Below, piece by piece: positions 10,917 through 23,381 of a stretch of 64,000 nt of DNA. The stretch lies in the NCBI RefSeq assembly GCF_964204645.1, contig NW_027437448.1, positions 46,712 to 110,711 on the forward strand, given 5' to 3'. Position 1 is the stretch's first letter, and each line of letters starts with the position of its first letter. This DNA is from Tubulanus polymorphus (taxonomy: Eukaryota; Nemertea; Palaeonemertea; Tubulaniformes; Tubulanidae). Position numbers and translations under genes: made by a program. The notes beneath the pieces were generated by a model, which searched no databases, had not been told where the DNA came from, and was given only the letters and a program-made list of their open reading frames with translations.

Positions 10917-13900
10917 ATGGATAGTGTGGAAGCCGTAGCTGTAGAACAGACCGCTGAACTCACTAATAAACCGGTAATTCGTAGATTCGTTCCAACCGAT
11001 CATGATTTGGAAGCCTCTTTCCGACTCACTAAATTTGCCGACCTGAAAGGATGAGGGTGTAAAGTCCCCCAAGAAGTTCTGCTCAAACTTCTGGAGGGAC
11101 TTCAAGAACAGGAAAGCAATGAAAGTGTAGTCGCAGGAGATGGTGGAGATGGAACCTATGGATACGGTGCCGGCGGTGCTGCTGCACAGTTACCTAGAAT
11201 CGGTAAGTTGTTCATTGCTGGTCCCGAGCCCGAGGAGCCACGTTCAACTTCACGCACATTTTTCATTTCCGAATAAACTTCAAATTCTTATAATTTATCG
11301 CCATCTGATTCGATAAAAATGATTATTTATTATATTTGAAACATTTGAACAAGAATCAGTTTTATTTAGCGGTCTATTTATGGTTAAAATGGTGATCTAA
11401 TTTCATCGATTCATCTCCCGTTCGTTTCTCTTATTTTCAACATGGCGGATCAAGTCGAGTCACATGATCTGTATATTTGTAAACACGAGCACGTGTTCAA
11501 CTACTGGTTCGTCGACTGTCACATGTTTACGACGAGTGGGTTCGAATCCTGAATTAATGGTGTTTGTATTTGTTATTTCAGGTATAGGAATGGATTCGTG
11601 CGTGGTACCTCTGAGGCAACCTAATTTATCATTGGTGCAAACAACTGATTTTTTCTACCCATTGGTTGATGATCCGTACATGATGGTATCTTTTTAGATT
11701 TTTTGTGACGTTTTTTTATCCTGGCAGCTTGAGGTGGCCCGGATTGAGGGAGGTGCTGAGACAGGCTGGGTCACTCAGCAGCTGATATATTATATAACTG
11801 ATTTTGGTATATGTATTTTAGGGTAAGATAGCGTGTGCTAATGTATTGAGTGATCTGTATGCTATGGGTGCAATGGATTGCGATAATATGTTAATGCTGT
11901 TAGGAGTCAGTCAGAAGATGAGTGATAAAGAGAGAGATGTCGTCGTTCCTTTAATCATGAGAGGATTCAAGGTAAAAATCTCCTAAATCATTATTTATAA
12001 GTCCGTACTTCAATTCATGGTAAAATACTAAACTTCTGTTAAGATGTCTATTTGTGACGTAGTTTTTTGAGTAACACAAGTTGAGGCTTTACTTCAGACA
12101 CCTGCACCTGTAGTTGTGGTTATATATTGTAGGATACAGCTGAAGAGGCAGGTACCGCTGTCACTGGAGGTCAAACTGTTCTCAATCCATGGTTAACTAT
12201 TGGGGGCGTGGCTACATCAGTCTGTCAATCAAATGAGTTTATCATGTAAGTTTTTTGTTCGAAGTCTTTTTCGTTAAATTGAGATTCCGTATTTTAGTGT
12301 TTGTGTATTTACGCTAGGCCCGATGATGCGGTAGCCGGGGATGTTTTAGTGTTAACCAAACCGTTAGGAACGCAAGTAGCGGTAAACGCTCATCAGTGGT
12401 TGGACGTTCCTGAAAAATGGAACCGTTTAAAATTAGTCGTCAGCGAAGAAGACGTAAGAAAAGCTTATCACAGAGCGATGACTAGTATGGCTAGACTGAA
12501 TAGAACAGGTTCGTACACCTCCCCTCATCCCCCTCCCTATCCTCTCTCCCTTCCTCTCCCCTTCCCTCATCCCTCTAGACTGAATAGAACAGGTTCGTAC
12601 ACCTCCCCTCATCCCCCTCCCTATCCTCTCTCCCCCTCCCCTATCCTCTCCCCTTCCCTCATACCTCTAGACTGAATAGAACAGGTTCGTACACCTCCCC
12701 TCATCCCCCTCCCTATCCTCTCTCCCCCTCCCCTATCCTCTCCCCTTCCCTCATCCCTCATACCTCTAGACTGAATAGAACAGGTTCGTACACCTCCCCT
12801 CACCCCCCTCCCCTATCCTCTCTCCTATCCTCTCCCCCTCCCCTATCCTCTCCCCTTCCCTCATCCCTCCCCCTCTAGACTGAATAGGACAGGTTCGTAC
12901 ACTTCCCCTCATCCCCCTCCCTATCCTCTCTCCTATCCTCTCCCCCTCCCCTATCCTCTCCCCTTCCCTCATCCCTCCCCCTCTAGACTGAAAAGGACAG
13001 GTTCGTACACTTCCCCTCATCCCCCTCCCTATCCTCTCTCCTATCCTCTCCCCCTCCCCCTCTAGACTGAATAGAACAGGTTCGTACACCTCCCCTCATC
13101 CCCCTCCCTATCCTCTCTCCTATCCTCTCCCCCTCCCCTATCCTCTCCCCTTCCCTCATACCTCTCCCTTTAGACTGAATAGAACAGGTTCGTACACCTC
13201 CCCTCATCCCCTTCACCCCCCTCCCCTTTTGTCCCTCCCCTCTTCATCCCCCTTCTTTCTCTAGACTAAATAGAACAGGTTCGTATACCCTCTTCCCTCC
13301 TCATCTCCCCAAACCCCCTCCTCCCCTTCACATCCCCTCCCTCTCCTCCATCCTCTTCATTAGACTGAATCAAACAGGTTCATCTCTCCTCATCCCCTCT
13401 CCCTCCACCCTCTCCCCTCCCCTGTCTCCTCTCCCCTCCCTTCCCTCATCCATCTTCCTCTAGACTGAATAGAACAGGTTCGTACACCCCTTACCTCCTC
13501 TCCCTCTATCCTCCCTCTGATCTTCATCCCCTCCCTCTCCCCTTTCCTCCCTCTTCTCATCCCCCACCCCTTCCATCTCCTCTTTTCCTCTACCTACCAC
13601 CCTCTCCTCCATCCTCTCCTCCATCCTCTCTCCCTGTACCTACCACCCTCTCCTTAATCCTCTCTCCCTCCATCCTCTCTCCCTCCACCCTCTCCTTAAT
13701 CCTCTCTCCCTCCCTGTGGTGTATATAATAATTAATTGTTTATATTTGTAGCTGCGAAATTAATGCATAAATACAGCGCTCACGGTGCAACAGATGTCAC
13801 TGGTTTCGGGTTGCTAGGACACGCTAATAATTTGGCTCGTATTCAAAAACGTGAAGTCAGTTTCGTTATTCATAATTTACCGGTTATCGCTAAGATGGCC

Positions 13901-14282
13901 GCCGTTAGTAAAGCATGCGGAACTACGTTCGGTTTATATCAGGGGATGTCAGCTGAAACATCAGGTTCGTTCATTTCTCTGTCTATGTGGCTGTCTGTCC
14001 GTGTGGCTGTCTGTCTGTCTGTGGCTGTCTGTTTGTCTGCCTGTTTTACTGTAATCTCAGTATTTATTTATTGATCTGTTTTGTTTATAATTGATAGGTG
14101 GATTATTAATCGCGTTGCCACGGGAACAAGCCGCTGCGTTCTGTAAAGATATCGAGAGACAGGAAGGATATCAGGCGTGGATTATCGGAATCGTCGAGAG
14201 GGGTAACCATACAGCACGGATCATCGAGAAACCTCGAGTGATTGAGGTCCCGGCCAAAGAGAAAGACAATGAATCGTGGTAG
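10917..14282 (+). CDS. SEPHS2: Selenophosphate synthetase, predicted selenoprotein (SPS2-type)
   Basis: The enzyme makes selenophosphate from selenide and ATP, the selenium donor for Sec-tRNA. Seven exons: 10917-11202, 11582-11685, 11822-11971, 12133-12245, 12318-12508, 13752-13964, 14098-14282. They total 1242 nt (413 aa), close to vertebrate SEPHS length. Family motifs run in order: DLKG-TGA-GCKVPQ (active-site loop), [71 protein letters not shown]-like AWIIGIV and [11 protein letters not shown]. Codon 46 is TGA, where SEPHS1 proteins have another residue and SEPHS2 has selenocysteine. The start ATG precedes a plausible short N-terminus. Intron 5 is a giant splice-donor satellite. The symbol is by family; it could be a sole invertebrate SPS. 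Confidence 0.95.
11052..11054 (+). other. In-frame TGA, predicted selenocysteine codon (residue 46)
   Basis: TGA lies in the reading frame at the exact place of the catalytic Cys/Sec of selenophosphate synthetases, between KG and GCKVPQ. The frame is open on both sides and continues through six more exons, so this is recoding and not a pseudogene stop. The following bases are GGGTGT, encoding the conserved Gly-Cys. Confidence 0.93.
12490..13500 (+). repeat. Minisatellite of duplicated SEPHS exon-5 3' ends with donor sites
   Basis: Intron 5 begins GTTCGTACACC. About eleven copies of CTAGACTGAATAGAACAG + GTTCGTA follow (starts near 12490, 12572, 12667, 12766, 12876, 12982, 13062, 13170, 13262, 13361, 13461), separated by 50-90 bp of CT-rich filler. 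The first 18 bases are the real 3' end of exon 5, so every unit carries the exon-intron junction. Only the first is the real one. Filler length varies between copies. Confidence 0.95.
13501..13735 (+). repeat. Pyrimidine-rich low-complexity tract in SEPHS intron 5
   Basis: An almost pure C/T run built from CCATCCTCTCTCCCT-like short repeats, ending just before the intron's acceptor at 13751. Confidence 0.85.
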
Positions 14283-14589
14283 AGCCCCCTGGTGGTGGAC
14301 TCGAGAAACAGCCCAGTAGCGTAATTCCACAACACTTGGTTATAATAATCATTTAAATCCATTCGTCTCGGGTTCGAAAATAATCATCACATTTCATTGC
14401 ATTTAAAATTTGATGAATTGTATAAAAATCATGAAAATTATCGTCCATATTTTTGATTGTTTTATGAAGAATTTTGAATCCAATAATAGAGTCGGTTAGT
14501 TACTGTTGGCATGAGCAACCACTGTACTATAAACTCCGATGAAATACCGATTTATCTAAACCATATCGAGATATTCTGCAACTTTCTTG

Positions 14590-14625
14590 ATGAAATTATT
14601 TAGAGAAATTAAACTCATGGTTGAT
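14590..14625 (+). other. Weak SECIS-like candidate in the SEPHS 3' UTR
   Basis: ATGA (14590-14593) is followed after 12 nt by AA (14606), and a GAT (14623-14625) closes the opposite strand. AATTAT can pair with ATGGTT (two G-U pairs) and GAG with CTC around an A-rich loop, leaving a 3-nt bulge. The ATGA-to-AA spacing fits SECIS elements. The lower helix is not convincing. It is only a candidate; the true SECIS may lie elsewhere or be absent. Confidence 0.25.
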
Positions 14626-14702
14626 TCTAAATAATGGATGTTTTTATGAATGAAAGTTGTGGAATTTGGTTTTTATGTCGGTTTTAAACTAAACTATGAT
14701 TC

Positions 14703-14708
14703 AATAAA
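14703..14708 (+). terminator. Poly(A) signal of SEPHS
   Basis: AATAAA 420 nt after the SEPHS stop codon, in AT-rich 3' UTR. Confidence 0.6.
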
Positions 14709-14719
14709 CTAATTTTATA

Positions 14720-16267
14720 AGATAGAAATTTGCTTTTTATGTCGTTGGTTTTAATTCCTGCTGCCTGGGGTCTGGTGTCTGTAGATCGATAGGGTCCATT
14801 GAAGTATCCCAGTGATCCAACATTATCAGCTATCTATAGTCAATCTCTGACTGGTTTAGGGTGTAAGTCTATACAATGTACCGTTATTATCTCGATGAGA
14901 GTATATGACAGTGTATTTGGGGATGTTTTGTGCCTACTTTTCATAAAAATGCTGAAAATGCTACTACGCTGAAGTCTAATAAGTAACTTAAAAGTTTCTG
15001 AAAAATACTTGTAAAATGGATATACATGTAATGCGTAGAGCAAAAAATTAAAAGCCAAGCACACATCACTTAATGTGCCCTATTTGGTCCCGTGAGATAC
15101 GAGGAAAATGCAAACTAGTCGAGTTTTAGTCAAATATTGACTGAATTCTATTCCTGGGAAATAAAATAATATTTGCTTCAAATTCTTCCTGTGGCATGTG
15201 AATCTGCCGCTTTACCGCTTGCAACTACATCCGCTGAGTAACGAGTTCTATTAAACGTGGCTTGAAAATTTATTTCAAAGTCAGATTCATAATGATAAAG
15301 CTTTAATCCCAATAAAATGATGCATTTAAAACAAACTTATGTTAAGTGATGAATGAAATTTGACTTGGTTGAAAATATCTGCAATCTTATTCTTCGCATG
15401 CCACAGTAGACAAGCGAGGATGTATTAAATCTCATCCGTTCAGTGCTGCCTCTACGAACAACGATAGCGGAATTTCATTGAACTAATGTATTTACACTAT
15501 GGACCACTGTGGCACCTAATTCTAATATTGTTGTAATCATTTGAATAGGAACTATGGTATTATGAATCATGAATTGTGATTTATATATTTTTAGATAACT
15601 TATTCTCAATTAGCAAAAAACTATTTTGCTTATCAATTACTGATCAGAATAAGTCATCATCATTTTTGAATGATCAATTATCCAAATCATTGACAAAACC
15701 GCCATTATTTCCTGAGAAAATCGTCATTTGGAATACGGAACAAATCCCGAAATAAATTCGGGATTCGAACTTACAAACATTGCATTGTGGGATAAGCTAC
15801 CCTAGCGGTGATGGAACAAACTACAGTAAATATAATGAGATAATTTGTGAAAAATGACAGGTTAATAAACGATGTTCACAGGTAAATATTGAACTAATCT
15901 CAGTATTATAAACACAGTATCAAACATATAAATCAGTTGCATATACTGTATCGCTGAGGAATGGGGCCTGGCTGCATGCAGCAGCAGCAGCATCAGCATC
16001 CTCTGCAGCATCCTCTCTATCCAGCAGTCTCCATCTTCCTACCCTCAATCACTGTGGTGTATCCTGCATCACAGCCTCTCTTGCTGCTTCTTACACACAG
16101 TGTTGTTGCGTTAAACTGATAAATGCTGGATGCAGCAGCACTAACCGGGTCACTAGTCGGTGTCAGCTGCTGGCGGCCGTTACAGAAAGCTGACAGGAGC
16201 GTGGAGGAGGTAGCTACCCTACCCCTAGTATACTACTGACACTGACACTGCCTACACTGCTGCTGAT
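14720..16267. other. Intergenic DNA and probable ZNF promoter region
   Basis: AT-rich until about 15950, then a GCAGCAGCAGCATC repeat (15975-16010) and more balanced sequence that may hold the first non-coding exon of the zinc-finger gene. A GTAGC after GGAGGAG near 16209 could be its donor. No coding exon is seen. Confidence 0.4.
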
Positions 16268-16560
16268 ACCATACCTCTCCCTTACCCTCCCCATCTCCCT
16301 CCCTGTCCCCTCCTCTCTCCCCTCCCTCCCACTCCCCCTCTCCCCTCCTCTCTCCCCTTCTCTCCCTCCCCTCCTCCCTCTCCTCCCACTCCCCCTCTCC
16401 GCTCCTCTCTCCCCTCCATCCCCCTCTCCCCTCCTCCCTCCCCTCTCCCCTCCCTCCCCCTCTCCCCTCCTCCCTCCTATCTCCCCTCCATCCCCCTCTC
16501 CCCTCCTCCCTCCCCTCTCCCCTCCCTCCCCCTCTCCTCCCTCTCCTCCCACTCCCTCCC
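16268..16560 (+). repeat. Polypyrimidine tract before the zinc-finger gene
   Basis: Nearly 300 bases of CCCTCTCCCCTCCTCC-like sequence with few purines, 45 bp ahead of an acceptor (TTTCAG, 16599-16604). It probably lies in a 5' UTR intron and could form triplex DNA. Confidence 0.8.
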
Positions 16561-16631
16561 TGATTATTATTTCATTTGTTTAATTTTTATATTTTTCATT
16601 TCAGGATTTTGTGATTAATTCAACTACAACA

Positions 16632-16637
16632 ATGTAA
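16632..16637 (+). promoter_or_regulatory. Start-stop upstream ORF (ATG TAA) in the zinc-finger leader
   Basis: ACAACAATGTAAG: an ATG in good context (A at -3) directly followed by TAA, 20 nt before the main start codon and in the same exon (acceptor at 16604). Minimal uORFs of this kind hold ribosomes and lower translation in other animals. The effect here is inferred. Confidence 0.55.
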
Positions 16638-16656
16638 GACAGTTGAACTCTGAGCC

Positions 16657-19600
16657 ATGAGACGTAAACTATCAGAGGAAGAGCCGCGATCAGTGGCGGA
16701 TAAAACCACCAATAGATGGCGTACTAATCGACAATCTAAACACGACGAATCGGACAACAATGCGAAACCGATAGTAACCGGGCGAAGGTCGAGGTCAAAT
16801 TCGCCGAGGATTCGTAAATCTCCGAAAGAAGAGAAAAAGAAAACTTTAAAACGAAAAAAAGAGGAGGAAAGTAAAGATGAAGATAAGAGTGAAGAGGTTG
16901 ATAGTACAGCGGTGACACCTAGTGTGAAAAAACGAAAACTCACGGACACCGGTCAAGCTAAACCTAAACCTAAACCTAAACCTAAACTTAAAACTAATCC
17001 TAAACCTAAAAGGATCAGTAAAAAACTTGTCAAAAATGACAATCAAAATACGAAAACTGCAGCGCCCTCTAGTGGTGAAACCAGTATAGCAGCACCCTCT
17101 AGTGGTGAAACCAACCAAACAGTGACCTCTAGTGGTGAAACCAGTACAGAACAAGCGCCACCTAGTGGTGAATCCGGTACAACAATAGTGACATCTAGTG
17201 GCGAAACCAATCAAACAGCGACCTCAAGTGGTGAATCCAGTAAAACGCTAGTTACCTCTAGTGGCGAAACTAATGCCGCGGCGACCTCTAGTGGTGAAAC
17301 TAAAGAATCGAAACCAAAATCGAAACCTAAAAAACGAGCTTCCAAAAAAACATCAAAAACATCGAATACATCGAATACATCGAATACTGCTGATCATGAG
17401 AAACCAGTAAAAAAACCTCGAAAACAGAAAAAAAATGATCTCACAAAAAAAACCGAATTATCTACGGAGAATGGAACGAGTAATGGACAAAATTCAGACG
17501 ATAAAAAACCAGAAAATAATTCAGAAAAACCGATAAAATGTGAACAGAAAAAACGAGTAAAATCAGATTCGGAAAAACGAAGTTTAATTTGTGAAAAATG
17601 TGGATTTATTACAACAACGAGAACTTTATTAAAGAAACACGACGACCGTTGTCATAAAGAGGGTAACGAGGAATATATCAGAGACAATCCGTTTAAATGT
17701 ACCGTTTGTGACTATCGCGCTAAAAAACTAGGAGTTATTAAAGGACACCTTAAAAAACACGGGCTACGAATGTGTCATTACTGCGAGTTTACTGCCGAAC
17801 AAAACCAAGTGGAAATTCACGAGAGGAATATCCACTCAGATCGCGTAACGTCTAAACTGTGTAAAACGTGTCAGCGATATATCAAATGCGACAGCGATGA
17901 TTTCGAAACGCACTTCGAAAATTGCGACGGCAAGAAACGTCCGTTTGTTTGTAAAACGTGCGGTAAAGAATACGAATACGCATCGGCTTTAAAAATGCAT
18001 TCATTCACTCACGATAGCGGTCCGAAAAAATATCACTGCGAAAAGTGTCATTATAAAACGCATTATAAAATCAACCTTCAGAAACACATGGCAAACAAAC
18101 ACGCGGAAAATCGCGAGAAAAATATCCCGTGCCCGGAGTGCGAGAAAAAATTCTTCAACGAGGATAATCTTCGACGCCATCTTGTGTCGCATAGCGAAGA
18201 TCGTCCGTACTCGTGCGAGGAATGTTCGAAATCGTTTAAAACCGGAGTCGCTTTAAAGGGTCATTTAGAAACTCATATAACCGATCGACCCTACGCTTGC
18301 GGTATCGATTCCTGCGGTAAATCATTTAAAAGTACGAAACTATTACGTTTACATCAGGATGATATTCATAAACTATTACCACGTAAATTCAAGTGTAATT
18401 TCGATGGATGTGATTATATATTCTTTAAAAGCAGTCATTTAATCAGACATAGAGCTACGCATACAGGTTAGTTAGTTACAGTATCTGTACACCAGGGGGC
18501 ACTAACTGTTAACCCTTCAGCCCTGTAGTTCACGTATTAATAGATGATACTCGTGTTGTGATGGGATTTAAAAGGATTGGCGAATTTAATCAAGTTGAAT
18601 CAGAGAGAAAATCCTCCATTTTGTGAAATTTCTCTTGAATTTTAACTACGCCTAATACCTGAAATAAATGAAGTTATTTTTCTAGGGGTCACATGAACAA
18701 CATCAGGGCAAAAAATGGAAGAAATTTTGTGTGATTTAACATAAAACTCATTCATTACTAAACTCCAGCCTCTTCACGGATGATGAAATGTAAAATGCTG
18801 TAAATGTAGAATATTTTGTGTGTAATATTTATAGGTGAGAGGAAGTACGCGTGTGATTGGTCGAATTGTGGTAAAGCGTTTCGTCACGCCGATAACCTTA
18901 AAGTACATTACAGACAACACACTAATGAGAAACCGGTGAAATGTCATCTGTGTGACTTCGCTTGTCGTCAGAGAAATTCATTAACCTGGCATCTTAAACG
19001 TCAACATCCCGAAACCTCCATAGATGGCGCCGATAACGGTAACTATAGTAACGGTTCGACGGAGGTAGAGGAGGACGCCTCGGTCCAGGTGGCGCCGGTA
19101 GTCGTCGCCGCAGCCGTCGTAAAAAAGAAGAGGATTTATAAACGTCGGAAAAAAGTGGAGAAAGTCGAGGAATTAGAGGAGAAAAAATCGGAAACTGGTG
19201 AAAAAATCGGTGAATTGGGATTATTGAAAATATTGAGTAATTTAGAATTATTAAACGAGGAGTCGTTCGCTGATTGTGAGGACAGTGAGATTGAAGAGAT
19301 TGTGAATCTAACAGATCCTACAGCAGCGGCGGCACGCAGGAGAAAACGTAAAACAGACGGCAGCAAAAAACAACAAAGAGTTTATCAAAAACGAGCCTCT
19401 AAATCTATTAAACCTAAACCAGTAGAAACAGAGACAGCTGCTGTCTCAGCTACTGCACCTGATGTAGAACTAGGAGAAACAGCTGCTGAACCAGTGGTAG
19501 AATCGGAAACAGCTACGGAAACAGCTGCTGATCCTGCTGCAGAACCATCTACAGAAACTGCAGCATCGGCAGCCGAACCAGATACAGAACCATCTGTTGA

Positions 19601-22004
19601 ACCATCTCAACCAACTGTAGAACTAGTGAACGAACCAATCCTAGAACCATCGACTCAAATATCAGAGAATGATGATACTGAAGAGGAAGAAGGAGATCGT
19701 AAACAAATAAGAAGGATTCTGAGTCCACGAACTCGTAAAACAGCAGCAGCAGGTGCAGGTGCTGGTGCAGCAGGTGCTGGGCCTCGTAACTGGTTGATAA
19801 ACAGTAAATCAATAGAATCTCAGATCAGTGAAACTGATATTTATAATTTCACATCAGACGACGAACAAACTAGTGTTAATCCTCCTCCTATAGGTGGCGC
19901 TACTTGTGTTAGTAATAACGATGATAGTACGCGTAACGACCACCAGGTGGAAGAGTCACCGAGCGTCGATAGTAAGAGCGTTATAGATAAGATGAAAGAG
20001 AGGTATATCACGGATGAGAAAAGTCCGGTGGTTGCTTTGAGTCCGTTAGATATAGCTAAAATAGAGATCAAACATAACATTCATATACCTGATAATACAG
20101 CTGCACCTGCTGCTGCTGCTGCTGCTGCTGCTGAACAGCTTACCGACGGTCAACAAACAACATCTGCACCTGCGGTTGAACAAACTATATGCGCTGAACA
20201 AATTGCATCCGCACATCTGGAACAACCGGCATCTGTACCTGCTGAACTTATAGCATCTGCACCTGAGGTTGAACAAACTGCATCTGTTGAACAAACTGTA
20301 CCAGCTGAATCTACAGAAATGGCACCTGATTCTATAGAACAAATGGTATCTGTATCAACGGAACAAACAGCACCTGCATCTACAGAACAAATGGTACCTG
20401 AGTCTACAGAACAAATGGTATCTGTATCCGGTGATGACTATATGACTAGTAGTGGTGATACAGTGCCCCCTGGTGGTGAACTAGGAGTATATACAGCTGC
20501 AGCTGCGGATGATGATGATGATGAGATGATTAACAGTATTCATCCTTCGCAACAATTATTCGATAACGAAGAGAAAGAGAATGATGAAGATGTGAATGAT
20601 ATAAATATCGCTCGTTGTGAAGGAGAAATAATCGACCGTCAATTGTTACAGAAATATTTAGAAGACGCAACGATGGACGAGTTTGAAAAAGAGCAGTTGA
20701 TTAAAGATACCGAACCAAAAACAGAACCATCGGGTTCTACAACATCCACTGCGGAACATCAGTGGAAACCTGATCCACAACCCGATCCAAAATCAATTTC
20801 CACTTCCACCAGCTCCACCGCCGCGTGGTCCACTGTAGATCACGATAAACTATTAACGCATAGCGTTGAGCGTCTCTACGACAACAGTTCATTGTTACAA
20901 CCTAGCGGCGGTGAGCGTATAGATGGCGCTACTATGTATCGACCGGATCTGAATGGATTTTACGATACTCGAGGCGCGAGCGGATTGATACATCCTCCGC
21001 TGTATCCGGCATCCGGATACTCAACTCCGGTCGTTAATAAAGATACGTGTTCACCTCGCGGCGATCCGTTAATCTACAGCCAATCAGCAACTCCGTATTT
21101 ACCGTTAGCTACGAGTATGAACCAATCAGCACCGGCGTACCTCGACCCCTATAACGCCGCTCCGCATAGACAACAATACGATAACCCGTTAGGTAGCCTA
21201 GCGATGAGTACGGCTAAATATATCGAATCAGAGGTCAGTAAAACTGTAGAACGTCGAGTTTACTCGCAGCAGGGCTGGGCTTTACAAGAGACTCAATCAC
21301 TACGTCTTACTCATTCATTATTCCCACCGGGATCGCATCAGAACTGGGAATCGAGCAGCAGATCGGCTGCAGCTGCAGCTGCGTCTTATCCTTATATAGA
21401 TACCTCGTCTAGATCGTCTGCTTATCTCCCCGGGCAACCGCCTCCCGATACGTTAGATAAACAGACATTTGATCGTTACGATCACATGGCTTATTTAAAC
21501 TGTCGTCATCCGGCGATCGGTCAACATCCCGGTTTTAATCAACTACCGCCGCCGCTAGGGGGCGCTTCGAAGGCTTTATCGGATCAATATCGTAGCGATT
21601 ATCACCGTAGTTTCTCGACTCAAGCTACGACTGATTTATATTCGACGATGGATAAATATTTTTATCCTCGGGATTCGATGTATTCTCCTCATCAGAGAAT
21701 ACATCAACCGGTCGGTTTACAACCGGATCATCATCATCATCATCATCCATTCTCACCAGCGGGGGCGCCACCTGCACCCGCTCCTCAACATAACTACGTA
21801 CCTCGCGAGTATCCGACCTCACGGTATCCGCAAACTAATCCTTACGATTTCATACCCGATCCTAAACAGTATCCGGATACAGGTAAATATTCACAAGGCG
21901 CGCCGATGCAGTTTATACCTCGAGCCGGTTCGACTACAACTCACGATCCATATAGATCAACAATGCCTCTTTATAACATGATGAATCACCGTGGTTACAT
22001 GTAA
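16657..22004 (+). CDS. C2H2 zinc-finger protein, 12 fingers, long disordered C-terminus
   Basis: Two coding exons, 16657-18466 and 18835-22004, join in the inter-finger linker (HTG/ERKY, phase 1) to give 1659 aa. Residues 1-310 are Lys/Ser-rich and disordered, with a run of SSGET repeats. Twelve C2H2-type fingers follow (about residues 310-670); the fourth is degenerate (C2HC). Two fingers have long CxxxxC spacing (CGIDSCGKSF, CNFDGCDYIF). The last, CHLCDFACRQRNSLTWHLKRQH, resembles the terminal finger of the ZNF653/ZNF692/ZNF276 group, an uncertain assignment. The remaining ~980 aa hold a basic patch (KKKRIYKRRKK), Glu/Pro/Thr/Ala repeats, a (V)EQ(T/M)V(S/P)xST repeat, poly-Ala, poly-Asp and poly-His runs, and a Tyr/Pro/Ser-rich end. 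It is probably a nuclear DNA-binding regulator. The exact orthologue is not identified. Confidence 0.92.
17062..17316 (+). repeat. Coding minisatellite, nine SSGET-type repeats
   Basis: Nine near-copies of CCTCTAGTGGTGAAACC at 24-30 bp spacing encode (P/S)SGE(T/S) units. Spacing is always a multiple of three. The DNA core, read on the minus strand, is CACTAGAGG(T/G), and the first copies extend to CACCACTAGAGGGCGC, a CTCF-type sequence. Confidence 0.85.
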
Positions 22005-22299
22005 ACTATTATACGCGTTACATGCGGTTACAGCTAGTCAATGATGACCGTTAGTCCGGTTTAGTCCGGCAGTTGTGCCAATAGTCCGTTTGGTGCTGTA
22101 TATATTATTGTTGTGTAGTGTTTTATTGTTGCAGCTATTATTATTTATTGTTGCTATGCGTGAAGATAATGATTATAAACTCGTTAGTTCGGTGATCATG
22201 TGATCACATTTACTGACACACAACTTTATTGCTATTTCATCTGTCTACATTTGGGCTTCAGGGGGCAAAGAGTGAGGGGTGTAAATAGTGAAGTTTATG

Positions 22300-22518
22300 A
22301 GGGAGGGTGTGTGGGGGAGAGGGGGACTAAGGGGTGCTTGTATTGTTGTATAGGTTGTGTATGTTATGGGGGGAGGGGGAGGGGGGTGTAACGGAGGGAG
22401 GAGAGACTAGGGGGTGTCTATATTGTTGTACAGGTTGTGTATGTTATGGGGGAGGGGGAGGGGGGTGTAACGGAGGGAGGAGAGACTAGGGGGTGTCTAT
22501 ATTGTTGTACAGGTTGTG
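22300..22518 (+). repeat. G-rich tandem repeat in the ZNF 3' UTR or flank
   Basis: About 80-bp units with GGGGGAGGGGGAGGGGGG and GTATTGTTGTA-type arms, 2.5 copies. Runs of five or more G could form quadruplexes. Confidence 0.8.
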
Positions 22519-22904
22519 TATGTTATGTCAGGTGTATGTGTTTGTTGTAATGATGTTGTTTATTGTATAATAGGCGCCCTCTATCTCACTCTGTGGCGCC
22601 CCCTATCTCTCTCACTCGTTGGTGCGCCCTCTATTGTCAGTGTGTGTAAATAACATTGTTTTTTATATCGATTCATGTAGGTTTTAGTGGCTAGTTTACG
22701 TTGTTCGTTGTCGTCATAGTTGCTATAGATATTGTTGCTACGGTGATGTCTACTTATCAATACATTGTTGTAAGAAAGGTATATATTGCATTTATCGTAA
22801 TGAGATTTATTGATTATTATCAGTGTAAATTGTGCCTGTAAAACTTGACATGTCGTGTGTACTATAAACACAGGGTATTATAACAAATAGAGTTTATTTT
22901 ACTG

Positions 22905-23360
22905 CGAAAAACAGCGAGCAGTGAGTTGTGAACAGTGAGCAGCGAGTTGTGAACAGCGAGCAGCGAGTTGTGAACAGTGAGTTGTGAATAGCGAGTTGTG
23001 AACAGTGAGTTGTGGACAGCGAGCAGCGAGTTGTGAGTTGTGAACAGCGAGTTGTGAACAGCGAGTTGTGAACAGCGAGTTGTGAACAGTGAGTTGTGAG
23101 TTGTGAACAGCGAGTTGTGAACAGTGAGTTGTGAGTTGTGAACAGCGAGTTGTGAACAGTGAGTTGTGAACAACGAGCAGCGAGTTGTGAACAGTGAGTT
23201 GTGAACAGCAAGCAGTGAGTTGTGAACAGTGAGTTGTGAACAGCAAGCAGTGAGTTGTGAACAGTGAACAGCGAGTTGTGAACAGTGAGTTGTGAACAGT
23301 GAGTTGTGAACAGCAAGCAGTGAGTTGTGAACAGTGAGTTGTGAGCAGCGAGTTGCGAAC
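22905..23360 (+). repeat. Minisatellite (GTGAACAGCGAGTT family)
   Basis: About 30 copies of a 13-15 bp unit, (G/A)ACAG(C/T)GAGTTGT. It lies between the ZNF stop codon and the best poly(A) signals, so it is likely inside the 3' UTR. The long minus-strand frames across it are artefacts of the period. Confidence 0.9.
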
Positions 23361-23381
23361 GTTTCAATTTTCATTCTTGTA

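Noticed and set aside
11052-11054. TGA as a pseudogene lesion in SEPHS
   Set aside because: It sits exactly at the known selenocysteine position, and all seven exons are otherwise open and in phase over 1242 nt.
22894-23374. Three long overlapping minus-strand frames of repeated HNSLFTTHC-type peptides
   Set aside because: They are translations of a minisatellite, in several frames at once, with no gene context.
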